Positions 31,506-38,216 of a stretch of DNA of 38,216 nt are shown piece after piece. The first letter of the stretch is position 1; each line of letters begins with the position of its first letter. The notes below the pieces were generated by a model. It did not search any database. It saw only the letters and a program-made list of their open reading frames with translations, and was not told the DNA's origin. Position numbers and translations under genes: made by a program. Origin of the DNA: Acidobacteriota bacterium (lineage in GTDB: Bacteria > Acidobacteriota > Terriglobia > Terriglobales > Acidobacteriaceae); assembly GCA_021803035.1 (NCBI GenBank), contig JAJZME010000056.1, positions 1 to 38,216 on the forward strand, given 5' to 3'.

Positions 31506-32578
31506 GCGGGCTGCGCGTTGCCGATTTCGACTTCGAGCTGCCCGAGGAACTGATCGCGCAGCAGCCGCCCGCCGAGCGCGGATCGAGCCGCATGCTGGTG
31601 CTGGACCGAGAGACTGGAGCGTGGCAGGACTCTGTTTTCACCGAGCTTCCTGCGATGCTCAAGCCGGGCGACCTGCTAGTTCTGAACGACAGCCGCGTGA
31701 TTCCGGCGCGGCTTTATGCGCGGCGCACGCTGAGGCGCGACCGGGAGAAGCCGACCGGGCGCATCGAGGTGATGCTGACGGAGCCGGCGGGCAAAGATCA
31801 GTGGCACGCGCTGGTCAGGCCGGGGCGCAAGGTGGCGATTGGTGAGCGGCTCGTGTTTCCGGCGCCGGATGGATCGATCCTGCTGGAAGCCGAGGTACTG
31901 AAGCGCGGGCTTTACGGCGACCGGCTGCTGCGCTTTGCGCCGTGCTCCGATTTCTTCGCGGTCGTTGAGAGCATCGGCCACGTGCCGCTGCCGCCGTACA
32001 TTCATCGCGACGATGCGGCCGCGGACCGCGAGCGCTACCAGACAGTGTTTGCGCGGGAGCGCGGATCGGTTGCGGCGCCTACGGCGGGGCTGCACTTTAC
32101 GCCGCAGGTTCTGGAGGCAATCGCGGCGCGGGGCGTGGAAATTGCGCGCCTGACGCTGCACGTGGGGCTGGGTACTTTTGCGCCGATTCGCGTGGAGCGC
32201 GTGGCGCAGGTGCGGCTGCACCGCGAACGCTACACGCTGAGCGAGGAGACGGCGGAGGCTGTGAATCGCGCGCGGCGTGAGGGCAGGCGGGTTGTGGCCG
32301 TGGGCACGACGGTGGTGCGCACTCTGGAAGCCTGCGCGCAGCGGGCCGAAGGCGGCGCGCTGGAGGCGCACTCGGGCACGACGGAGATTTTTATCTCGCC
32401 GGGTTTTGAGTTTCGTGTGGTGGGCGGACTGCTGACGAATTTCCATCTGCCGCAGTCGAGCCTGCTGATGCTGGTGAGCGCTTTTGCCGGGCGTGAGCAT
32501 GTACTGGCGGCGTATCGGCATGCCGTGGAGGAGCGGTACCGCTTCTTCAGTTATGGGGATTGCATGTTTCTGGGCTGA
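31502..32578 (+). CDS. queA: S-adenosylmethionine:tRNA ribosyltransferase-isomerase
   Basis: Makes epoxyqueuosine in tRNA by transferring the ribosyl part of S-adenosylmethionine to preQ1 at position 34. The 358-residue protein starts [20 protein letters not shown] and has the family stretches [35 protein letters not shown] (here [11 protein letters not shown]) and [11 protein letters not shown], and ends with [18 protein letters not shown] and YRFFSYGD. Length is near the usual 345-350; a short extra piece lies near residues 75-85. It overlaps the previous gene by 4 bases and polA follows 55 bases later. No other queuosine gene is in the window. Confidence 0.95.
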   Translation: MSGLRVADFDFELPEELIAQQPPAERGSSRMLVLDRETGAWQDSVFTELPAMLKPGDLLVLNDSRVIPARLYARRTLRRDREKPTGRIEVMLTEPAGKDQWHALVRPGRKVAIGERLVFPAPDGSILLEAEVLKRGLYGDRLLRFAPCSDFFAVVESIGHVPLPPYIHRDDAAADRERYQTVFARERGSVAAPTAGLHFTPQVLEAIAARGVEIARLTLHVGLGTFAPIRVERVAQVRLHRERYTLSEETAEAVNRARREGRRVVAVGTTVVRTLEACAQRAEGGALEAHSGTTEIFISPGFEFRVVGGLLTNFHLPQSSLLMLVSAFAGREHVLAAYRHAVEERYRFFSYGDCMFLG

Positions 32579-32633
32579 TTTGCCGATTTCTGACCGCTGC
32601 CCCTGAACCCTGATCCCTGCTATTCTCCTATCG

Positions 32634-35324
32634 ATGCCCGCCGAAAACAAACCGCCCGTATTCCTGCTGGACGCAATGTCGTTCATCTTTCGCGCTTATC
32701 ATGCGATGCAGCGCTCGCGGCCCATGTCCACGCGCTCGGGACTGCCTACGGCGGCCACTTACGTTTTCGTGAACATGATCAAGAAGCTGCGCCAGGACTT
32801 CGCGCCGCAATACTTTGCCGCGGTCTTCGACGTCAGCGGCGAGGTGTTTCGCGATGAGCGCGCGCGGGGCATTGCCACGCTGCGCCGCTGGAATGGCAAG
32901 ACGCAGAGCTTTGAGGACGTGAGCTACGAGGGTTACAAGGCCAATCGCGCCGCGATGCCCGACGACCTGGGCCGGCAGATGCCGTATATCCGGCGGGCGC
33001 TTGAGGCGCTGCGGATTCCCATTCTTCAGGCCGAGGGATTTGAGGCCGATGACGTGATCGGCACGCTGGCGCGGGAGGCGGCCGAGGCCGGGCATGAGGT
33101 CTTCATTGTCTCCGGCGACAAGGACATGATGCAGCTTGTGACGCCGCACGTGAAGATGCTCAATCCGCAGAAGGACAATCTGATTCTCGATCCGGAAAAG
33201 GTAACCGAGACGCTGGGCGTACCGCCGGAAAAAGTAGTGGACGTGATGGCGCTGCGCGGCGACGCGGTGGATAACATTCCCGGCGCGCCGGGAATCGGCT
33301 ACAAGGGCAGTGTGGAGCTGATCCGCGAATTTGGCAGCGTAGAGGCAGTGCTGGATCGCGCCGCCGAGGTCAAGCGCAGGGCTTATCGCGAGTCGCTGGA
33401 GCAGAACCGCGATGCAGTCATGTTGTCGAAGGAGTTGGTGACGATTGATTGCCGTGTTCCGCTGCCGCTGGATCTGAATGCCATGCGGACGCAGGCGCCG
33501 GATGTGGAGGCCTGCCGCGAGCTGTTCACGGAGCTTGAGTTTACGTCCTTGCTGCGCGATCTTGCGCCTTCGGCGGCTGCGCCGGTGGTGGAGCTGATTG
33601 AAAATCCGAGTGACGAGCAGTGTGCGGCGTTTTATGCCGCGGCGCGCGCGGGTGGATTCGCGCTGGCACTTGATGCCGCAGAGCCTGCGGCCGAGCGGGA
33701 GGACGATGAGCCCGCGGCGATGCCTTCGCTGTTGGATGCCGTGGAAGCCGCGGAGAAGAAGACGCTGTCGAATGTTGGAGTTTGCGCTGAGGCTGAGCGG
33801 GCTTTGCAACTGCCGCTCAGCGCGGAACTGCGCGCGCTGCTGGCCGATGCGGGCGTGCCCAAGCGGGTTCACGATCTGAAGCTGGCGCTGCACGTTCTCG
33901 GCGGGCTGGGCGTGGAGCTTGGCGGGCATGTGGACGACACGATGCTGCTTTCGTATGCGCTGAATCCGACGCACGCCACGCAGGCGCTGGCTGACGTGGC
34001 GGCGCGCAACGGTCAAATGCCGCCGGGATCGCTGGCGGCGGGTGCGGCGGCGATTCATGCGCTGGCGCCGGTGCTGCTGGCCGAGGTGCGCAAGGAGGGT
34101 TTGGAGCGGGTTTACGCGGAGATCGACTTGCCGCTGGCGCCGGTTTTGTTCCGCATGGAGCAGGCCGGCGTGCGCATCGATGTGGCGGCGCTGAACGGGC
34201 TCTCGGAACGCTTTAGCGGCGAGATTCAGCGCATCGGCGAGCGCATTTACGAGCTGGCGGGACGGCGTTTCAACATCAACTCACCGAAGCAGCTTGGCGA
34301 GGTGCTGTTCAAGGAGATGCAACTGCCCGCGCCGCCCAGCCGCGGCAAGGGCAAGGCGGTTTCCACCGCGCAGGATGTGCTGGAGGTGCTGGCGGAAAAG
34401 CACGAGGTTCCGCGGCTGGTGCTGGAATACCGGCATCTGTCCAAGCTCAAGTCGAACTATGTTGACGCGCTGCCGCTGCTGGCCGACGCGGATTCGCGCG
34501 TGCATACGACGTTTCAGTCGGCGGCTACGGCTACGGGACGATTGTCGTCCGTTAATCCCAATCTGCAGAACATCCCGGTGCGCACGGAGTTGGGGCGGGA
34601 GATTCGCGCGGCGTTCACGGCGGCGCCGGGCACGCAACTGCTTTCCGCGGATTATTCGCAGATTGAGCTGCGGCTGCTGGCGCACTTCAGCGGCGATCCG
34701 CTGCTGGTGCGGGCTTATGCGGAGAACCAGGACATTCACACGCTCACGGCCAGCGAGGTCTTCGGCGTTCCGGCGGAGACGATGGACAAGGAGACGCGCA
34801 ACCGTGCCAAGGCGGTGAACTTCGGCATTGTGTATGGCATTTCCGCTTTCGGGCTGGCGGCGCAGTTGGGCGTTTCGCAGGCCGAGGCCAAGGCGTATAT
34901 CGATCGCTACTTTGCACGCTACGAAGGCGTGCGGGCTTTTATCGAGAAGACGCTGGAGGAGACGCGCAAGCAGGGCAGCGTGCGCACCCTGTTCGGACGT
35001 GTGCGGGCGATTCCGGATATTGAAAGCCGCAATCCGAACCAGCGCGGATTTGCGGAGCGCACGGCCATCAACTCGCCGCTGCAAGGGACCGGCGCCGACC
35101 TGATCAAGCTGGCCATGATCGCCATCGACCGCAAGCTGCGCGAGCGAAGGCTGAAGGCGCGCATGGTGTTGCAGGTTCACGACGAGCTGCTCTTTGAGGT
35201 GCCAATGGAGGAAAGCGCGGAGGTTGAGGCGTTGGTGCGGGCGGAGATGGAAGGCGTGGTGCAGCTCAAGGTGCCGCTGGTGTCGGATCTGGCATTTGGG
35301 CCGAATTGGCGGGATCTGAAATAG
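32634..35324 (+). CDS. polA: DNA polymerase I
   Basis: Repair and gap-filling polymerase, 896 residues. Residues 1 to about 300 are the 5'-3' flap nuclease (LLDAMSFIFRAYHA, FEADDVIGT, SGDKDMMQL, MALRGDAVDNIPGAPGIG). About 320-500 is the 3'-5' exonuclease fold, in which the ExoI motif D-x-E is replaced by Asp347-Ala-Ala349, so proofreading is probably lost. The polymerase domain fills the rest: motif A LLSADYSQIELR, motif B RNRAKAVNFGIVYG and motif C LQVHDELLFEV are intact. The ATG start at 32634 has no strong Shine-Dalgarno. Last gene of the plus-strand group. Confidence 0.97.
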   Translation: MPAENKPPVFLLDAMSFIFRAYHAMQRSRPMSTRSGLPTAATYVFVNMIKKLRQDFAPQYFAAVFDVSGEVFRDERARGIATLRRWNGKTQSFEDVSYEGYKANRAAMPDDLGRQMPYIRRALEALRIPILQAEGFEADDVIGTLAREAAEAGHEVFIVSGDKDMMQLVTPHVKMLNPQKDNLILDPEKVTETLGVPPEKVVDVMALRGDAVDNIPGAPGIGYKGSVELIREFGSVEAVLDRAAEVKRRAYRESLEQNRDAVMLSKELVTIDCRVPLPLDLNAMRTQAPDVEACRELFTELEFTSLLRDLAPSAAAPVVELIENPSDEQCAAFYAAARAGGFALALDAAEPAAEREDDEPAAMPSLLDAVEAAEKKTLSNVGVCAEAERALQLPLSAELRALLADAGVPKRVHDLKLALHVLGGLGVELGGHVDDTMLLSYALNPTHATQALADVAARNGQMPPGSLAAGAAAIHALAPVLLAEVRKEGLERVYAEIDLPLAPVLFRMEQAGVRIDVAALNGLSERFSGEIQRIGERIYELAGRRFNINSPKQLGEVLFKEMQLPAPPSRGKGKAVSTAQDVLEVLAEKHEVPRLVLEYRHLSKLKSNYVDALPLLADADSRVHTTFQSAATATGRLSSVNPNLQNIPVRTELGREIRAAFTAAPGTQLLSADYSQIELRLLAHFSGDPLLVRAYAENQDIHTLTASEVFGVPAETMDKETRNRAKAVNFGIVYGISAFGLAAQLGVSQAEAKAYIDRYFARYEGVRAFIEKTLEETRKQGSVRTLFGRVRAIPDIESRNPNQRGFAERTAINSPLQGTGADLIKLAMIAIDRKLRERRLKARMVLQVHDELLFEVPMEESAEVEALVRAEMEGVVQLKVPLVSDLAFGPNWRDLK

Positions 35325-35888
35325 GTTGCGGATGGCCACGAAAAAGCGGTTGTTGGCGATTCGCCTTTTAGCTTTCAGCTTGCAGGTGAGGGAACCGGCG
35401 TTCGTGCCTGGTCTCCGTACATTGCAGTGCGCGTGATTGCGAGAATGGCTGCGGTCAGATCCGGTTTCAGAAGCGGGTTGCGATGTTCCTGCCCGAGGGC
35501 TTGAGGCATTTGGCGTATCAGAATGCAGGATGACGGGCGCCCGGCATCTGTGTTTTTCGCTGGAAACGAAATTCCCTGCAAAAAATCTGAGGAAAAGAAA
35601 AATATTTTAGGGGGGGGTGGGTGCGTTCAAGCCTCGGTTGCGGCGGCTTCATCGCGTAGAGAGCGCTCTGCGCTTGCTGAGGGGTTTGCGATGAAGCGGG
35701 AGAGATTCGCTTGGTCATGCTCGTGTTCTCCGCAGGCTGGTCTTTCGACGTGATGATGTTTCCATTCTATGCCGCGGCGCGGAAATTACCTGCAAACGTA
35801 AGGTGATGAATTTGCAGCGGTTGGTGCACACGGGGCTTGACGAGCCGTAAATCTCAACCGGCTGCTGGTGGCGCAGGCGGTGGGCGAT

Positions 35889-35923
35889 CCCACCCTTTCC
35901 GCAAAAGGCGCGGAAAGGATGGG
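35889..35923. repeat. Dispersed hairpin repeat, copy near the antiporter 3' end
   Basis: CCCACCCTTTCCGC (35889-35902) pairs with GCGGAAAGGATGGG (35910-35923), 14 positions with one mismatch and a 7-base loop, followed by GCACCCATTGTGG. Nearly identical to the copy at 38106-38140. Confidence 0.75.
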
Positions 35924-35925
35924 GC

Positions 35926-36020
35926 ACCCATTGTGGTGGTGGGACGGACGGGGAAAAACCTGGGTGGAGCAGACGCCACCCATTGTTGTGATGGAGCGGA
36001 CGGGGGAAAACGCGGGTGGG
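35926..36020. repeat. Tandem repeat, two units of about 44 bases at 52-base spacing
   Basis: Both units start with ACCCATTG (35926 and 35978), go on with TGTGRTGG-type and CGGACGGGG(G)AAAA sequence and end in GGGTGG. The same start (ACCCATTGTGGTGGTG) occurs once more at 38144 after the other hairpin copy, so it belongs to one compound element. Confidence 0.65.
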
Positions 36021-36042
36021 CCAGCGCCCAGGGGGATGAGGT

Positions 36043-37812
36043 TCATTTGCGGTGTTCGGTGTCTTTGTGCCGGGGGTTCTGCAGTCCGTGGCGGAATTCC
36101 TCGCGCTTTTCGCGCACGGTGGCAACGGCCAGATCGGGCGCTACGCCGAGGTCGATGAGGGCCGCTTCGGAAAGCAGAAGGCTGGCTTCGATGGTTTCCG
36201 GAACCGCATCGCTGGCTCCGATCTTGTAAAGGTGACGGGCATGATCGGCGTCGCGGGCGCGGGAAATGATGGGGATGTCGGGGCGCGTGGCTCGGACGTG
36301 GGCGACGATGCCGTCGATGACCTCGCGGGCGCCGGTGGTGATGATGACGCCGGTAGCATCTTCGAGGCCGCAGGCTTTGAGGAATTCCGGATCGGAGGCG
36401 TCGCCGAAGTAGACCTCGTGCCCTTTGCGGCGGTCGGCGATGACGGCGAGAGGATCGGAATCAGCCGCGATGTAAGGAACGCCGTGTTGGCGCAGGATGG
36501 CGCACACGACCTTGCCGACGCGCCCGTAGCCAACCACGATGGCATTCTTGGCGTGTGCCGCCGGGAAGGGCGGCAGCTCGGGCTGGATGGCTTTTTGCTT
36601 GACGGGACTGTGGGTAAGACGCCGTGCGGCGCTGGAAAGCAGGGGAATGGTGGCCATGGTGATGGCCGTGACGGCGAGGGCAAGGCCCGAGATGCGGCGG
36701 CTGAGCAGGTGCATGTCCGCAGCCATGCCGATGATGACGAAGGCGAACTCGCCGCCGGGGCCGAGGAGTAAACCGGTTTCAATGGAAGCTGGCCAGGAGA
36801 GCCGGAAGAGCCGGGCGAGGCCGGTAAGAATCAGAGCCTTGAGTGCGATGAGGCCGACGACGCAGGCGGCCAGCAAGATGGGTTCGCGCAGGAGTTCGCG
36901 GAAGTCGATTCTCATGCCGACGGTGAAGAAGAAGACGCCCAGCAGGAGACCTTTGAAAGGTTCAATGCTGGCCTGGATGGCCTTGCGATACGCCGTTTCG
37001 GCCAGCAGCAGACCTGCAATGAATGCACCCAGCGCCATGGACATGCCCGCCTGATGGGCGATCACGCCGGTTCCCACGATCACAAACAGGACCGCGGCGA
37101 TGAACAGCTCGGTGGAGCGGGCGGTTGCGACGAGACGGAACAGGGGACGCATGAGGAAATGGCCGGAGATGACGATGATGCCGACCGCGACAAAGGCCTG
37201 CAGGAAGGCTTTAAGCAGTCCTTCGACGACGGATCCGCCAGCATTCGCGCCGCCCAGGGAGACAAACATGAGGATGGGTATGGCGGCGAGGTCCTGCGCC
37301 AGGAGGACTGCGAAGCTGGCGTGGCCCTGGCTGGTGGCGAGGCGCTTCTGCCTGGTGAGGAGCTCAAGGACGATGGCGGTTGAAGAGAGCGAGAGACCTG
37401 CTCCGAGAATGATGGCCGCGGGCAGCTCCAGGCCGAACATCCACGCGGCCACGCTGATGAGAGTTGCGCTGACCAGGACCTGAAGGCTGCCAAGGCCGCC
37501 GACGAGGAGACGCATGGTGGCCAGGCGCTGCAACGAGAGATCAAGGCCGATGACAAACAGGAGAAAGACAATTCCCAGCTCGGCGATTCCGGCAACGCTC
37601 GCCGCATCGGCAATGGTGAACCAAAAGAAGAAATGGAACCGGCTGACGAAGGAGCCGAGGCCATAGGGCCCAAGCATCGCTCCGGCGGCAAGGTATCCAA
37701 GGACGGGGTTGACGCCCCAGCGGCGGAAGACGGGGATGAGGAAACTGGCGGTGCCGAGCACGACGAGAGCGTCGCTGTACGCGCCAAGGTTGAAATGGTC
37801 CACCGCGACCAC
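36043..37812 (-). CDS. CPA2-family cation/proton antiporter with TrkA-N domain
   Basis: Inner-membrane K+ or Na+/H+ antiporter of the KefB/YbaL type, 589 residues. About twelve hydrophobic segments fill residues 12-400, with VLGYLAAGAMLGP in an early helix, LAQDLAAIP in the ion-binding region and GLLLGPGGEFAF in a late helix. A cytoplasmic TrkA-N (RCK) nucleotide-binding domain begins near residue 430 with VVGYGRVGKVV and the acidic strand end DSDP. No TrkA-C domain follows; the tail is charged and His/Arg-rich. The start is GTG at 37812, with another in-frame GTG three codons on. The gene is flanked by two copies of the dispersed repeat. Confidence 0.93.
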   Translation of the reverse strand: MVAVDHFNLGAYSDALVVLGTASFLIPVFRRWGVNPVLGYLAAGAMLGPYGLGSFVSRFHFFFWFTIADAASVAGIAELGIVFLLFVIGLDLSLQRLATMRLLVGGLGSLQVLVSATLISVAAWMFGLELPAAIILGAGLSLSSTAIVLELLTRQKRLATSQGHASFAVLLAQDLAAIPILMFVSLGGANAGGSVVEGLLKAFLQAFVAVGIIVISGHFLMRPLFRLVATARSTELFIAAVLFVIVGTGVIAHQAGMSMALGAFIAGLLLAETAYRKAIQASIEPFKGLLLGVFFFTVGMRIDFRELLREPILLAACVVGLIALKALILTGLARLFRLSWPASIETGLLLGPGGEFAFVIIGMAADMHLLSRRISGLALAVTAITMATIPLLSSAARRLTHSPVKQKAIQPELPPFPAAHAKNAIVVGYGRVGKVVCAILRQHGVPYIAADSDPLAVIADRRKGHEVYFGDASDPEFLKACGLEDATGVIITTGAREVIDGIVAHVRATRPDIPIISRARDADHARHLYKIGASDAVPETIEASLLLSEAALIDLGVAPDLAVATVREKREEFRHGLQNPRHKDTEHRK

Positions 37813-38216
37813 AAATCCTCCGCCGTGCTGATGCGGGCCGTCCGATCAGGCCGCGGGCCCTGGCGAAGATGACGCACCTGCCAACGGCCGCGGCCGGTCC
37901 CGTGGAGTTGACGACCGAAAAAATAGCCTGAATCCGAAGCTCTGTGGTTATTGTGGACCCATTTGCGAACGGGTGGCGCGCCGCTCAGGGCCGGGAGATA
38001 AGAGCGGCGGCGTGAAGGAGGGCTTTCGCTGCGGGGATGAGGCGGAGCGCAGGCCGTGTTTGGGGAGGATGCTGCACCGGGTTTGAGGTGCGGGCTGCTG
38101 GAAATCCCACCCTTTCCGCAAAAGGCGCGGAAAGGGTGGGGCAACCCATTGTGGTGGTGAAACGGATTGGGGAAACAATTGGGGAAACAGGGGAGGGCCG
38201 GCGGCTATTGTTCGGA
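37813..38216. other. Upstream region of the antiporter gene with a repeat
   Basis: About 400 bases to the window end with no supported gene. It probably holds the antiporter promoter (not identifiable) and contains the repeat hairpin at 38106-38140 and its downstream sequence. The minus-strand ORF across it (37080-38144) is produced by the repeat and by shadow coding. Confidence 0.45.
38106..38140. repeat. Dispersed hairpin repeat, perfect copy near the window end
   Basis: CCCACCCTTTCCGC (38106-38119) pairs perfectly with GCGGAAAGGGTGGG (38127-38140), 14 pairs with a 7-base loop AAAAGGC, followed by GCAACCCATTGTGG. It is the best-preserved copy in the window. Confidence 0.8.

Larger units (their letters stand above)
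35325..36042. other. Repeat-bearing gap between polA and the antiporter gene
   Basis: About 720 bases between converging genes with no supported gene. It holds a run of eight G at 35610-35617 just after an AT-rich stretch, a 14-pair hairpin at 35889-35923, and a tandem repeat at 35926-36020. ORFs over these repeats are by-products of the repeat sequence. Confidence 0.6.

Noticed and set aside
37080..38144. Minus-strand ORF of 354 codons overlapping the antiporter gene
   Set aside because: Its N-terminal part is a translation of the dispersed repeat and the rest a shadow of the antiporter frame; such repeat-derived phantom proteins also arise at 35715-36125.

Overview
The window is about 38 kb of GC-rich bacterial chromosome and most likely comes from an Acidobacteriota member of the Terriglobia/Acidobacteriales type. 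I infer this from the gene content (full-length Lhr next to Nei, a solo MCE-domain protein, an AAA+ protein with an N-terminal helical domain, an acidobacterial-style secretin) and from many short dispersed hairpins ending in TGGGGC(A/G)NCC. No rRNA, tRNA, CRISPR array or transposase was seen, and no database search was possible.

Layout. 193-3626 (+): a small unknown protein, glutamine-dependent NAD synthetase and a periplasmic DsbA-like thiol protein. 3771-8322 (-): a compact run transcribed purC, cvpA, Fis-type regulator, HAD phosphatase, secretin, probably one operon behind a sigma70-like promoter at 8355-8383. 8323-10536 is the accessory-looking part: a palindrome and repeated boxes, a strong terminator with no gene in front of it, one orphan small ORF and a decayed AbiEi-like nuclease-fold gene. 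10537-14925 (+): prolyl-tRNA synthetase and a bifunctional class A penicillin-binding protein. 14955-20801 (-): giant helicase Lhr followed by endonuclease VIII (nei). 21112-22314 (+): secreted alginate-lyase-family protein. 22377-23453 (-): MCE/MlaD-like protein. 24180-24545 (+): small Cys-containing protein. 24556-28258 (-): AAA+ ATPase then RecG. 28644-35324 (+): ABC ATPase, ABC-2 permease, DUF374 acyltransferase, QueA and DNA polymerase I, tightly spaced and partly overlapping. 36043-37812 (-): CPA2 cation/proton antiporter with a TrkA-N domain, lying between two copies of the dispersed repeat.

Functionally the window is mostly housekeeping: NAD, purine and queuosine synthesis, proline charging, cell wall and envelope lipid handling, and a strong DNA-repair component (Lhr, Nei, RecG, PolA). 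The points most worth a second look are: (1) a family of hairpins with varying but still paired stems, some inserted in frame inside lhr; (2) a candidate structured non-coding RNA ending at the terminator at 8767-8808; (3) the purine-to-secretin operon; (4) the MCE protein whose tail is five repeats of exactly 34 residues; (5) the decayed AbiEi-like gene. None of these is proven to be a new system from sequence alone.
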